64,000 nucleotides of DNA from Heterotrichella gracilis (GCA_032358255.1 JAULBX010014981.1:29612-93611); one strand, 5' to 3'; positions 35,709 through 44,998 are shown, numbered from the stretch's first letter. The notes: generated from the sequence alone by a model not told the origin. Made by a program: numbers and translations.

Positions 35709-35722
35709 GTATAGTTTGACAA

Positions 35723-36322
35723 TTAGATTTTCCAGGTAAAGCCAATGTTAGTAGCAATATAATTTCGGGTACCAATATCACCCGATTTAAATGCACCATA
35801 AAATTTACCAACCATGGTAACAGCAAACATTTCGTTCACGTTAAAATTGACACCAATCTCAGGTTTCATAGCAAAATGCCATACATTTTCGGTCAGTGCA
35901 TACATACCCATACTTAAATAGTTTTGAGTGTATTGTGTTCCAATACCTAAACCTACAAAAGGAGTGATTTTCTGGTCGGGTGAAAAATAATAATTAACCG
36001 TTGCTAACATAGGTACCGCATCGCAATAACGAAATTGCACTCCGGTTAAAGAACGGGTGTCCTTTGTATAAGTAGCATAATCTTTTCTTTCATAAAAAGC
36101 GTTCCAGCCAATTTCAAATCCAACACCAATATTATCTTGTACTAACTTGTGGTATTCAAAGGTAATTCCTCTGAAACTTGGGGCAGATATGAAATCATTC
36201 ATATCACCAATAGCAAAACCCATTGAGTAATGCAAGGCAATGCTGCCGCTAGCTTCCTGAGCAGCATATTTTTGAAAAAAGGAGGAGCTTATTAAACCTG
36301 CTATAATAATTAATTTTTTCAT
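35723..36322 (-). CDS. Outer-membrane beta-barrel protein
   Basis: The 199-residue protein has a signal peptide (1-21, ending KYAAQ). Barrel strands follow, with GFAIGDMNDFISAPSFRGITFEYHKL, KITPFVGLGIGTQYTQNYL and MAVTMVG-type hairpins, ending TNIGFTWKI. This is the general 'outer membrane protein beta-barrel' family of Bacteroidota, eight strands. It starts 19 bp after the Tyr-rich lipoprotein gene and ends at a strong terminator, so the two form an operon. Specific function unknown. Confidence 0.75.
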   Translation of the reverse strand: MKKLIIIAGLISSSFFQKYAAQEASGSIALHYSMGFAIGDMNDFISAPSFRGITFEYHKLVQDNIGVGFEIGWNAFYERKDYATYTKDTRSLTGVQFRYCDAVPMLATVNYYFSPDQKITPFVGLGIGTQYTQNYLSMGMYALTENVWHFAMKPEIGVNFNVNEMFAVTMVGKFYGAFKSGDIGTRNYIATNIGFTWKI

Positions 36323-36341
36323 ATCAATTCGATTTTAACAA

Positions 36342-36965
36342 TTAACGTAAATATTCTGATTGTTTGAAGGCCTGATTCACTGCTTTAGTAATACGTGAAT
36401 TAACATCGCTTGTGGTTCCTTCTAATAAACCATTAACAGCTGCCACCCAAACTGCACGACCTTTGCCGGTTGGACTTGGATCTTTTGTAGATACCAGATC
36501 CATTAAGAACGTACCGGTTTGATATGTTGTAGAAGTTGTTCCATAAGGATAATACCAACCGTAATAAGGATAATAATAGCCCCAGTAATAGCCATAATAA
36601 TTATAATAATAAGCGGTGTTGGTTACTTCTAAAGCAGCAGGAAATAAAATAAGATCAGCTAAAGAAGAATCAGCCACCTCAGTATATCCTAAGGAAGTCA
36701 TATTTGCGCGGATGGTAGAAAAAATCAAACTTGCCGATCCAGAACTTACATATTCAGGCTTCGTTCCTTCTGTAGTTGAACCATCTACCTTTACTATTTT
36801 ATCAGGCATGGCATACTTTTTATTTGATTTAAAATCAAAGGTGTTGTCATAATTGGTATATACAATATCCAATTCATCGTAATACTCAGGTCCCTGATAA
36901 TAACAACTGCCTAACAGACCCACCATGCTAAGCATTAAAAATGTTTTTACGAGTTTAATTTTCAT
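36342..36965 (-). CDS. DUF4136-like lipoprotein with Tyr-rich tract
   Basis: The lipobox GLLGSC gives a lipidated Cys near residue 21. Then comes the DUF4136 pattern: YDELDIVYTNYDNTFDF, a segment predicted as IRANMTSLGYTEV and DLILFPAALEVTN, and C-terminal helix ITKAVNQAFKQS. Between about residues 117 and 140 is a dense Tyr/Trp/Gly/Pro tract (more than ten Tyr within 24 residues). The domain is probably periplasmic and anchored in the outer membrane. Its promoter has TTG-N22-TATATTTG. The partner gene downstream encodes a barrel protein. Function unknown. Confidence 0.8.
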   Translation of the reverse strand: MKIKLVKTFLMLSMVGLLGSCYYQGPEYYDELDIVYTNYDNTFDFKSNKKYAMPDKIVKVDGSTTEGTKPEYVSSGSASLIFSTIRANMTSLGYTEVADSSLADLILFPAALEVTNTAYYYNYYGYYWGYYYPYYGWYYPYGTTSTTYQTGTFLMDLVSTKDPSPTGKGRAVWVAAVNGLLEGTTSDVNSRITKAVNQAFKQSEYLR

Positions 36966-36988
36966 TGATTTTAGGTTTTAAATTCGTT

Positions 36989-37021
36989 CAAATATACAGA
37001 CATTTTTATACATAAATACAA
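36989..37021 (-). promoter_or_regulatory. Promoter TTG-N22-TATATTTG for the DUF4136 lipoprotein
   Basis: Minus-strand TATATTTG (36996-36989) matches TAnnTTTG, with TTG at 37021-37019, 22 bp upstream. The ATG is at 36965, about 24 bp after the -7 box. Confidence 0.55.
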
Positions 37022-37138
37022 CAAATTCAGAGTGATTTAAATCATAATTATAATTTTACGAAAAATGAACAAATAAAAACAACACAGGTATCGGTGTTTT
37101 TTTATTATTTTGTACCAACTAATATATTTGTTTTTAAC

Positions 37139-37900
37139 TTGCCGCGTTTCAAACCATATTATTTCCTTCTCTTATTATTTGTGAATGCTGCGCTTCATTC
37201 ACAAACTACCAGTTACAAACAATTTTGGAGTGAAATTGCATTCACACACCCACTCAAAGATAAAATTGCCATGGAGGTTGATCTTGATTACGCCTTTAGC
37301 GATACGCCTCAAAACCCGAACATGTTTTCTACCTTTACACAGTTCGCTGCCATAGGAGCCCTCCATTATTATTATTCCGGAAAACTCAATTTCTCTTTTT
37401 TAACTTCTTATTTTTCAAATAAATATGTGCCTGAAATTGGTCAACGAGAATATCCTGAACTGCGCCTCTCTGCTCAGGGAATCTATTTTTTTAAAAAAAT
37501 AGGGTATATCCTTCAAAACCGTACCCGACTGGAGTACCGACTCATTGAAAACTCGAGCGGTCAAATTGACGACGTATTTCGTTTGAGAGAGCGCATCCGT
37601 TACACCAAACCATTTGGCAGAAAGTTCATTCGCGAAAAAACATATTATGGTATGATCTCAGATGAGATCTTTTTAAAAAGTCCCTCCACGATTACCGGTT
37701 CTCAAGTATTTGACCGGAACGATCTAACGACAGGAATAGGTTATGCCGTTAACAATGACTTTACCATAGAACTTCTTTACACCTTTCAATATTTGCCTCG
37801 TTCGTCGGGCGATGAGATCTATCAGGCCATTCAATTTAACATTACCATCAATAATCCTTTGATCAATTTAAAGAAAAGCGTCACCAAACCTAAACCTTAA
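37139..37900 (+). CDS. DUF2490-family outer-membrane protein
   Basis: A TTG start at 37139 gives a compact signal peptide (PRFKPYYFLLLLFVNAALHSQ follows the initiator). A GTG at 37094 is the longer option, but near-consensus -7 boxes (TATATTTG at 37123-37130) would lie downstream of it. The ~253-residue protein has FWSEIAFTHPLKDKIAMEVDLDY, NRTRLEYRLIE, FRLRERIRY and NDLTTGIGYAVN strands, typical of DUF2490 barrels. Function unknown. It is a distant paralogue of the protein at 14898-15722 and converges with the next gene, 1 bp apart. Confidence 0.72.
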   Translation: MPRFKPYYFLLLLFVNAALHSQTTSYKQFWSEIAFTHPLKDKIAMEVDLDYAFSDTPQNPNMFSTFTQFAAIGALHYYYSGKLNFSFLTSYFSNKYVPEIGQREYPELRLSAQGIYFFKKIGYILQNRTRLEYRLIENSSGQIDDVFRLRERIRYTKPFGRKFIREKTYYGMISDEIFLKSPSTITGSQVFDRNDLTTGIGYAVNNDFTIELLYTFQYLPRSSGDEIYQAIQFNITINNPLINLKKSVTKPKP

Positions 37901-37901
37901 T

Positions 37902-38399
37902 TTATTTTAGTTCTTTCAAACAATTTAATTGTTCACGCAAGGTGGCTTTATGCAGCACAAAAACATAATGCCTTTCGCCACTTTCATCGCCAAGATCCAT
38001 GCTCAACGACTTTATATCATGAACCATAAATGCTGACAATAATTCATTCGGAATTTGATACATTAAGGATAAACTGGTATCGCGTGCCCGGTATTCCACA
38101 TCAAAATTCTCAAGAACGATGGCCGAATCATTTGTAAGAACAATGTGAATGGAACGATCGAGTTTCTTTTTTTCATCTTTATCCGGAAAAGGCTTAGGCG
38201 ATAAACGAAGAAAGTAATTTTGTTTATCAGTCGTTATATTTCCCTTTAATGATTTTGCTTGCGTGTAATAAAACAGTTCCGATTTAATGTAATAATACAT
38301 GGTTTGGTCGGCCCCGATTCGGTTCTTCACCTCACATTGGGCACTTAATCGAAATAAGGTTAAAACACTCAGTATTATCAATAAAAATCGATTCATCAT
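37902..38399 (-). CDS. Exported protein, unknown function
   Basis: This 165-residue protein has a signal peptide ending RLSAQC near residue 22. The rest is a mixed alpha/beta soluble domain, e.g. DRSIHIVLTNDSAIVLENFDVEYRA and RHYVFVLHKATLREQL. I do not recognise a family. It is monocistronic on the minus strand. TAAATTTG at 38418-38411 is a possible -7 box 12 bp before the ATG. Confidence 0.6.
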   Translation of the reverse strand: MMNRFLLIILSVLTLFRLSAQCEVKNRIGADQTMYYYIKSELFYYTQAKSLKGNITTDKQNYFLRLSPKPFPDKDEKKKLDRSIHIVLTNDSAIVLENFDVEYRARDTSLSLMYQIPNELLSAFMVHDIKSLSMDLGDESGERHYVFVLHKATLREQLNCLKELK

Positions 38400-38997
38400 A
38401 TAAAGTTAAACAAATTTATTTAATAGAGTATTCTTTAAAAACAGGAATTTAAATAACACGTGAAAATTAAAAATAAATTATAAGAACTGATTTAAATCAA
38501 AATGTTTTATTTTAAATGAAATACTAGAAGAGGTTTTAATTAAGGCAGAAAAGATTGTCTCTTAATTTCTGCTAAATAAAAAACCTTATGATTAGATTCA
38601 GTTACAGTCTTTTTTCATTCTCTGAACATAATCAGCTAAAATGACTATTCGGCTATTATAACCGATCGCATCGTCACACAACCTAAATGAGCTCATTGCC
38701 ATCCCTATTAATGTTGTGTCCCTCTATTGAATCGCACAATTATTTTTAGCCGGGGTTTTTACCGGTGCATGTTAGGCGGAAATGGAACATAAAAAAGCAA
38801 CAAAATAATGAAGGCGTTTTTCATGTGCCTGCTTTTTTTGTTTTATCAATTAAATAAACTCAGTTTGATGTCTATAAGCAAAAAATTCGCGCGGTCAAGT
38901 AAGGCTTTTTAACTCAGCTCCAAATGTTTTGTTTAATAAAAGCCTGTTTGAATTCTGACTTATATTTACAAGATATAATGATGCGTTTAGTTTTAAT
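38400..38997. other. Long intergenic region (598 bp) without a supported gene
   Basis: The first 20 bp hold a -7 box for the gene at 38399. A 7-bp hairpin (GCAGAAA/TTTCTGC, 38542-38569) follows. A 34-codon frame at 38808-38912 begins with a hydrophobic stretch (MKAFFMCLLFLFYQLN) but has no other support. GTTAGGC at 38781 resembles half an integron attC core without the other half. Local composition from 38640 to 38800 is somewhat more GC-rich than its surroundings and may be a decayed gene. Confidence 0.5.
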
Positions 38998-40701
38998 TTA
39001 ATGCTTTCCACCAAGGTTTTTCTTGTAAAATGCGTCATAAAATCCTTTATGGTCAATAACCCCATTTTCTTCAGCATACTTCTTCCAATAGCCAATAAGA
39101 GAATCTCTTTTTTCAGGAAACTGCTGCGACAAATCATTCATTTCTCCCGGGTCTTTTTCAAGGTCATATAGCTGCCAGGTACCCGTTCCAAAAGGCATTG
39201 TTAATCGCAAAATTTTCCAGTTGCCTTTGATATATGCTTTCCCTTCAAACAACTCCCAGCCCATGCCTTTCTCAGCGCTCAGTGAATTTGTTTCTCCATT
39301 CAGTAACGGAAGTATGGATTTTCCGATGGGTTGTTTTAATGGAGTACCATTTGACTCCTGTGGATACTTAGCTCCTGCAAGTGCCAATACCGTTGGCATA
39401 ATGTCAGAAACATGTACGAAGCTTTTATTCCACTCACCTTCATGCTTTGTTCCTGAAGAAGGCATTTTGATGATTAATGGTGCCCTGATACCACCTTCTG
39501 AAGTGAATCCTTTATACAGCCTTGATGGAGAAGAAGATGCTTGTGCCCAACCCGGACCCACATCAATTAAAGAGCCGGGCAACCCACGGTTTTCAAGCGT
39601 ATTATCAAAGGTGCTTAAATATTTTCCATCTGCATTGCCGGGGTATGCAGTAGCTGGTGCGCCATTTGCACCATTGTCGGACATAAAAAGAATCATGGTG
39701 TTGTCATACATCTCTTCTTGTTTCAAATAGTTTATGATGCGGCCAATACTCATATCCAGGTAGTCAACCATAGCTGCATAAACCTCCATGGTTCGTGCAT
39801 ACACTTTTTTCTGGTCGTTATTAAGGGATTCCCATTTTGGAACTCCGCTGGGTGCAAAACTTTTTACATCCTTTGACACGATGCCGAGTGCTTTTAGGTT
39901 GTTGAGCCTGAGGTTTCGCAACGAATCCCATCCCATGTCGAATTTCCCTTTGTATTTTTCAATATATTCTTTGGGTGCGTGTAAGGGGTCATGGGGAGCA
40001 GTGTAAGCAGCATACATAAAGAAAGGTTTATGGTCTGCTTTGTGTTTTTCAATGAAGTTAATCAGTGTATCGGTATAGTTTTTTGTTGAATAGAAATCAT
40101 CCGGAAGTTTTACGACTTTTCTCCCATTCACCATGTAATCCAAGCCCTCTAAAGGGGATAATGACTTTTGGTCGGCGTAATGGCTTCCTCCTCCCTGTAA
40201 CAAAACAAACGATTCTTCAAACCCTCTGTCATCCGGGGTTTGTCCTTCTTCTCCTCCCAGATGCCATTTGCCCGCCATGTAGGTGTGGTAGTCATTTTGC
40301 TTCAATATTTCGGGAAGAGTAACAATTTGTTCATTCAAATGTCCTGAATATCCGGGCAGGCCTTTTAAAGCAGGATAAAACATTTCGCTCATGACTCCCA
40401 AACCGACGATATGGTTGTCTTTTCCTGTGAGCAGGGACGAACGGGTTGGAGAACAGGTTGGCAAAACGTGAAAAGAAGAGAAGAGTATACTTTCTTTTGC
40501 AAACTTGTCGAGAACCGGTGTTTGTATTTCTCCGCCAAATGGACCAATATCGCTGAAACCTAGATCATCAGCAACAATAAAGATAACATTGGGTTTGGTT
40601 TGAGTTTCTTTCTTTTCATTCATTTGTTCATTTTTTTGTTCAGGCGAATTGCAGGCTGAAACTATGATCAGAACAAGCATGTAAAAGAAATTTTTTTTCA
40701 T
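38998..40701 (-). CDS. Lipoprotein sulfatase (S1 family, arylsulfatase-like)
   Basis: I use the ATG at 40701; a TTG one codon upstream is open. The lipobox LIIVSAC lipidates Cys near 18. The 567-residue enzyme begins with the metal-binding FIVADDLGFSD, then the catalytic signature CSPTRSSLLTG, whose Cys must be converted to formylglycine, and later KWHLGG and LFMSDNGANG. It hydrolyses sulfate esters in the periplasm or at the outer membrane. The substrate (aryl sulfate or sulfated polysaccharide) cannot be read. No maturase or glycoside hydrolase lies nearby. The gene is isolated between ~600-bp and ~260-bp spacers, as for an independently gained gene. Confidence 0.94.
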   Translation of the reverse strand: MKKNFFYMLVLIIVSACNSPEQKNEQMNEKKETQTKPNVIFIVADDLGFSDIGPFGGEIQTPVLDKFAKESILFSSFHVLPTCSPTRSSLLTGKDNHIVGLGVMSEMFYPALKGLPGYSGHLNEQIVTLPEILKQNDYHTYMAGKWHLGGEEGQTPDDRGFEESFVLLQGGGSHYADQKSLSPLEGLDYMVNGRKVVKLPDDFYSTKNYTDTLINFIEKHKADHKPFFMYAAYTAPHDPLHAPKEYIEKYKGKFDMGWDSLRNLRLNNLKALGIVSKDVKSFAPSGVPKWESLNNDQKKVYARTMEVYAAMVDYLDMSIGRIINYLKQEEMYDNTMILFMSDNGANGAPATAYPGNADGKYLSTFDNTLENRGLPGSLIDVGPGWAQASSSPSRLYKGFTSEGGIRAPLIIKMPSSGTKHEGEWNKSFVHVSDIMPTVLALAGAKYPQESNGTPLKQPIGKSILPLLNGETNSLSAEKGMGWELFEGKAYIKGNWKILRLTMPFGTGTWQLYDLEKDPGEMNDLSQQFPEKRDSLIGYWKKYAEENGVIDHKGFYDAFYKKNLGGKH

Positions 40702-40961
40702 CAATTATATAATTATATATGGTTTTTATTTAAGCAAAATTTATTTCCAATTGTGGCAAATCAAAATTATAAAAAATGGATACAGTATTATTACTTTCGT
40801 TCTTTCTTTAATTTATATTTGAACTTCGCTGCCAAATATACACATATCGCCGGCCAGTATAAATAAGATATTCGAACGATTGGCTTTAGTTTTTGGCTGT
40901 GAGGTTTGACTAAAAGATAACACAACTACTAGCGGTTTTTAGCTTATCATTCATTTATCAC

Positions 40962-41513
40962 TTAAAACTTAGAACCTATGCCTATCTGAAAGGTTTGAAC
41001 AAAGCCATCGTTATAATAACTGTTGCCAATATAATCCCATTCGTATTCGAGGTTTAAAAACCATTGCTCATTGATAAAAAACATAGCACCGGCACCTAAA
41101 CCTAAAAATAAACCAAAATCACTTCCCTTTATTTCAGCAATTGAACCAGTAGTGGTGTAATTTGAAAAATGTCCACCAATTGCTCCTTTCACAAACCCTT
41201 TTAGTTTATCCTTTCCGAAAATCAACTTAGGCGCATAATAAAGAGGTAAGGAATTAATGGTAATGTCCTTTGATTCCAGAATACTTTCTACCGTTGCACT
41301 TGAATGAATGTATCCAAACGAAAAACCATGTGCCAACACACCTTGGTTCGGTCTGTATTCATACAAACCGTTAATGCGGTAACCGGAGGCATTGTCGTCA
41401 TAATTTTCGGGTTTAGCTAAGGCGTAACCACCACTGATCGTAAACATATTATCCTGTGCTACTGCTGTTAAGGACAAAACAGTCATTGAAAGGAGGAAGA
41501 TTGTTTTTTTCAT
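40962..41513 (-). CDS. Outer-membrane beta-barrel protein (OmpA-like barrel/porin family)
   Basis: The signal peptide ends in AVAQ near residue 20. The 183-residue protein has eight likely strands: MFTISGGYALAKPENYDD, GVLAHGFSFGYIHSSA, DFGLFLGLGAGAMFFINEQWFLNLEYEW and a closing QTFQIGIGSKF. This is the small porin-like barrel of Bacteroidota, with no OmpA peptidoglycan domain. Function unknown. It is transcribed from the minus strand and separated by 181 bp from the helical protein gene upstream. Confidence 0.75.
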   Translation of the reverse strand: MKKTIFLLSMTVLSLTAVAQDNMFTISGGYALAKPENYDDNASGYRINGLYEYRPNQGVLAHGFSFGYIHSSATVESILESKDITINSLPLYYAPKLIFGKDKLKGFVKGAIGGHFSNYTTTGSIAEIKGSDFGLFLGLGAGAMFFINEQWFLNLEYEWDYIGNSYYNDGFVQTFQIGIGSKF

Positions 41514-41648
41514 GATTGCAAGTGTTTGTAGTTAATTATTCAATTTATAGCTTATCGGATTAAAAACGAAAAAAATTTGTCGTGTATGCCTCAAAAATGG
41601 AGACGGATTCATTTATTAAGTACAATTAGAACAGGTTTTAATTTTTGT

Positions 41649-41680
41649 AAAAAAAGCTATCTTTTTTAGAGAAAGCTTTT
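41649..41680 (-). terminator. Probable intrinsic terminator
   Basis: Arms AAAAGCT (41652-41658) and AGCTTTT (41674-41680), extended inside by TCT/AGA after one mismatch, form a hairpin. On the minus strand it is followed by seven T residues, and it lies 15 bp after the stop of the gene at 41695. Confidence 0.6.
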
Positions 41681-41694
41681 ACATAAAATGAAAA

Positions 41695-42174
41695 TTACTT
41701 GTGTGTCTTTTCTAATTCACCAATCATTGGAATATCATCCAAGATCTCCATGCGAACAGCATTCTCCAAATACATTTCTACCTGAAGCCATTGCGCAGCG
41801 CGCAGCGGACTAATTACCTTACTCATCTTATCAAACGTTTTTTTCCAGAGTTTTGCGAAATCCGTTTGAATATCCACAGAATTATGAATTAAGTTTTTTA
41901 CATTCTCATCGCTTAATTTATCATAATTCACAGCATATTCAGTTAAATTACTGATGCGTTTTTTACCAATTTCTTTTCGTTCGGCTTCATACACATCGTA
42001 TTCCTTCCAAAAGGCGGCATTCTCAGCTTCGGTAAATTTCATGAACTGAATCACAATTTGTTTTTTATCCAAACCATAAGCTGCCTGCATTAAAGCAACT
42101 TCATCTGTGTTTGTTTGTGCCTTTGAAGACAAGGCCATAAAGGTGCAAGCGGCGAATAAAATAATTTTTTTCAT
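41695..42174 (-). CDS. Helical exported protein, paralogue of the one at 53568
   Basis: The ATG at 42174 gives a signal peptide ending LSSKAQ; an upstream in-frame ATG at 42222 would add 16 poorly fitting residues. The mature ~140 residues are almost wholly alpha-helical, with the motif FMKFTEAExxxFWxxYDxYxxE near 45 and the C-terminus PMIGELEKTHK. Both ends match the protein at 53568-54050. The repeated long helices recall small periplasmic Spy-like proteins, but the LTxxQ motif is missing and I cannot assign a family. Confidence 0.7.
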   Translation of the reverse strand: MKKIILFAACTFMALSSKAQTNTDEVALMQAAYGLDKKQIVIQFMKFTEAENAAFWKEYDVYEAERKEIGKKRISNLTEYAVNYDKLSDENVKNLIHNSVDIQTDFAKLWKKTFDKMSKVISPLRAAQWLQVEMYLENAVRMEILDDIPMIGELEKTHK

Positions 42175-42343
42175 GATTTTTAGGTTAAATGATTGTTTAG
42201 AATAAAAAGGGAACATCCCCACTTATCTATTATGACACAAAAATAATGACAGTCCCTCAATTAAAAAAATGACTCTTATCATGTTATTTTGCTTGCGCTT
42301 CATTATATTTAGCCTGACATTAAAACCATTTATACAACTACCG

Positions 42344-43540
42344 ATGAAAAACAAGACTGAAACATATTTGGAGAATGAAGATTTTTCGATCGTTCTCGGC
42401 GGACCTTTTTTTCAATTATTACGTAAAGTAAAATTAAGTGGTAATGCCTTAGAGGATGCGAAAAAACGAACGCTAACGCTGGCTTTATTTACCTGGCTAC
42501 CCTTATTGATCTTATCATTTATTGCCGGAAAAGCACTAAGTGGTTCTGCTACCGTGCCTTTTTTAGAAGATATTGCGGTACATATTCGTTATCTGGTTGC
42601 GGTGCCTATCATGATATTTGCGGAGTTATTAGTGCATCAGCGCATGCGCGTGGTGGTGAAACAATTTATAGATCGTAAGATTATTCCTGAGGATAAACTA
42701 GAAAAATTTCACGCAGCCATTCATTCTGCCTTACGCTTGCGCAATTCCATTTTGGCAGAATCATTGCTAATTGCATTCGTCTATATAGTTGGTGTTCATT
42801 TTATATGGCGGCCATTTGCCATTTTAGATACAAATGCCTGGTATTCGCATTCAAGTCCCGAAGGAAATAAATTAACGCTTGCAGGCTTTTGGTTTGGATA
42901 TATTAGCAATCCACTTTTTCAGTTTTTAATCTTACGCTGGTATTACCGTATCTTTATTTGGTCAAGGTTTCTTTGGCAGGTAAGTCGGATTCAATTGAAC
43001 TTAAATCCCTTACATCCTGATAAAGTTGGGGGATTAGGATTTCTGTCGGAAATTGATTCAGCCTTCTTACCATTGGCCATGGTTCATGGTGCCGTGCTTG
43101 CAGGACTCATTGCAGACAGGATCTTACACCTGAATGCCTCTTTACTCGATTTTAAAGTAGAATTAGTGGTGATCGTCTTATTAGTTTGGCTCCTTCTTTT
43201 GCTGCCGCTTTTACTTTTTTCAGGTCAGCTGGCGCATGCAAAACGAAAAGGAATTGTGACCTATGGCCAACTCGGATCAAAGTATGTGCAAGACTTCGAC
43301 AAAAAATGGATGCAAGCAAACACAACACCTGACGAAGCTTTAATAGGAAGTGCAGACATACAATCCTTAGCCGATCTATCAAATAGTTATGAGGTAGTCA
43401 GAAAGATGCAGCTGACACCGGTTACAAAAGAAACGTTAATTTTACTAACGGCAATGACCTTATTACCTGTTTTACCACTCGTGTTAACGATGATGCCAAT
43501 TGAAGAATTAGCCAAAAAACTGGTGGAAATATTACTTTAA
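42344..43540 (+). CDS. Polytopic membrane protein, unknown
   Basis: An ATG at 42344 (MKNKTETYLENE) is preferred over the one at 42269, which would add 25 hydrophobic residues. The 398-residue protein has about six transmembrane helices (roughly 45-65, 82-100, 140-160, 185-205, 240-260, 280-300, plus one near 370). Conserved-looking soluble segments are NPLHPDKVGGLGFL and IGSADIQSLADLSNS. No transport or enzyme signature is visible. It has no close neighbours on the same strand except the Omp85-like gene 93 bp downstream. Confidence 0.72.
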   Translation: MKNKTETYLENEDFSIVLGGPFFQLLRKVKLSGNALEDAKKRTLTLALFTWLPLLILSFIAGKALSGSATVPFLEDIAVHIRYLVAVPIMIFAELLVHQRMRVVVKQFIDRKIIPEDKLEKFHAAIHSALRLRNSILAESLLIAFVYIVGVHFIWRPFAILDTNAWYSHSSPEGNKLTLAGFWFGYISNPLFQFLILRWYYRIFIWSRFLWQVSRIQLNLNPLHPDKVGGLGFLSEIDSAFLPLAMVHGAVLAGLIADRILHLNASLLDFKVELVVIVLLVWLLLLLPLLLFSGQLAHAKRKGIVTYGQLGSKYVQDFDKKWMQANTTPDEALIGSADIQSLADLSNSYEVVRKMQLTPVTKETLILLTAMTLLPVLPLVLTMMPIEELAKKLVEILL

Positions 43541-43633
43541 TGAAAACTCATCTATTTTAAAAACAGTGCGGCAAAACCGCTTAATGCCAGATTCAAACCT
43601 TCAGTTCATAGAAAAAAAATTTACCTTTATTTT

Positions 43634-44926
43634 ATGCCGAAAAGCATTCTCTCACATATAATTTGTTTGTTTTGCCTTAATTTACTTTTAGCCAAGTCCT
43701 TGATTGCGCAGGACACACTGAGTAAAACAAGCCTGACAGTCTGCCCTCAAAAAGACCTCGGGGATGAACTGAGAGAATTATTGCATAAACCACCAAAAGT
43801 AGAAACGAAAAGTTCGAATTCGCTTTTGTTATTGCCCATCATTGGTTCAAATCCGGCTACCGGTTTTATGATAGGAGTTGGCGGCCAGTTAGCCTTTAAA
43901 ATGCCCGGCAGCAGCTTGTACTCGGCTTTCTCGGGAAGTGCTCAATTTACGACCAAGTCGCAGATTATTTTTTTATTGAAAAATAATTTTTACACCCGAA
44001 AAAATAAGATCTTTTTTAGTGGCGATTGGCGATACATGATCTATTCACAATCGACCTATGGTTTGGGTACCAATTCGCCGGATGGAGGAATCTTACAACA
44101 GCAATATGATATTGGCGGTCAAGAAACAAGTATAGATTCATTGGCACAACCCATGAATTTTAATTTTTTTCGTTTACATCAATCGAGTTCGTTCAGAGTC
44201 ATAGAATCACTCTACCTTGGTGTAGGTTACAATTTAGATCTTTACAACAAAATTGTTGACCAGAAACTCAAACTCAGTCCGGGAGACACCTTAATTACCA
44301 GTCATTATGCTTACAGCAAAACCTATGGTTATGACTCCAGTAAATATCTTTCGTCTGCTTTAAATGTCAATTTTATTTATGATACCCGCGATAACATGGT
44401 GAATCCATATTCGGGTTATTATATTTACCTCGCTTGGCGAGGAGCATTTAAAGTATTTGGTAATGTGACTGCCTCTAATTTTATTCAAGCAGAGTACAGA
44501 AGTTTTCATGGTTTATCCAAATCAAATCCCAGGCATTTGATTGCGTTTTGGGCGATGGGAAATTTTTCACCTCCAGGTGAGTTTCCGTACATGATCTTAC
44601 CTGCAACGGCCTATGATCAGCGCAGTAGAAGCGCCCGGGGTTATACACAAGGACGTTACCGGGGGAATAATCTGATGTATGGAGAAGCTGAATACCGCTT
44701 TCCACTTTCTTCTTGCGGCGGTATTCTAGGTGGTGTATTATTTGTGAATGCCACTACAGCATCAAATTCTGCACAAGACTTAAAATTATTTGAATCAGTA
44801 AAGCCGGGTTATGGATTGGGATTGCGCATCATGGTAGATAAAAAATCGCGCACGAATCTGGCGGTAGATATCGGTTTCGGAGACCGGTCTTTCGGATTTT
44901 ATTTGGCTGCTTCAGAAACTTTTTGA
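43634..44926 (+). CDS. Omp85-type outer-membrane barrel protein lacking POTRA domains
   Basis: The 430-residue protein has a signal peptide (ending SLIAQ near 25), ~35 residues of linker, and then a barrel. Conserved parts are FIYDTRDNMVNPYSGYY, the L6-like TQGRYRGNNLMYGEAEYRF, and TNLAVDIGFGDR to AASETF. It is a close paralogue of the protein at 28014-29234 (same order TSHYAYSKTYGY, DNMVNPYSG, GYTQGRYRG). No POTRA domain is present. The promoter may include TACCTTTA at about 43623. Function unknown. Confidence 0.82.
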   Translation: MPKSILSHIICLFCLNLLLAKSLIAQDTLSKTSLTVCPQKDLGDELRELLHKPPKVETKSSNSLLLLPIIGSNPATGFMIGVGGQLAFKMPGSSLYSAFSGSAQFTTKSQIIFLLKNNFYTRKNKIFFSGDWRYMIYSQSTYGLGTNSPDGGILQQQYDIGGQETSIDSLAQPMNFNFFRLHQSSSFRVIESLYLGVGYNLDLYNKIVDQKLKLSPGDTLITSHYAYSKTYGYDSSKYLSSALNVNFIYDTRDNMVNPYSGYYIYLAWRGAFKVFGNVTASNFIQAEYRSFHGLSKSNPRHLIAFWAMGNFSPPGEFPYMILPATAYDQRSRSARGYTQGRYRGNNLMYGEAEYRFPLSSCGGILGGVLFVNATTASNSAQDLKLFESVKPGYGLGLRIMVDKKSRTNLAVDIGFGDRSFGFYLAASETF

Positions 44927-44990
44927 TCACCGCGTATAAATAAAAATTTATTAATTGCTTAAAGTCATATAGTAAGTGATTTAAAAATTT

Positions 44991-44998
44991 TACATTTG
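44991..44998 (+). promoter_or_regulatory. -7 box (TACATTTG) for the gene at 45026
   Basis: TACATTTG matches TAnnTTTG and lies 27 bp before the ATG at 45026. No correctly spaced TTG was found. Confidence 0.5.

Noticed and set aside
38781-38787. GTTAGGC resembling an integron attC core site
   Set aside because: The partner inverse core (RYYYAAC) is not found at a suitable distance (only CCTAAATG at 38684), and there is no integrase or cassette array.
38808-38912. 34-codon frame with a hydrophobic start, in the long intergenic region
   Set aside because: Too short, no promoter or homology that I recognise, and AT-rich sequence readily gives such frames.
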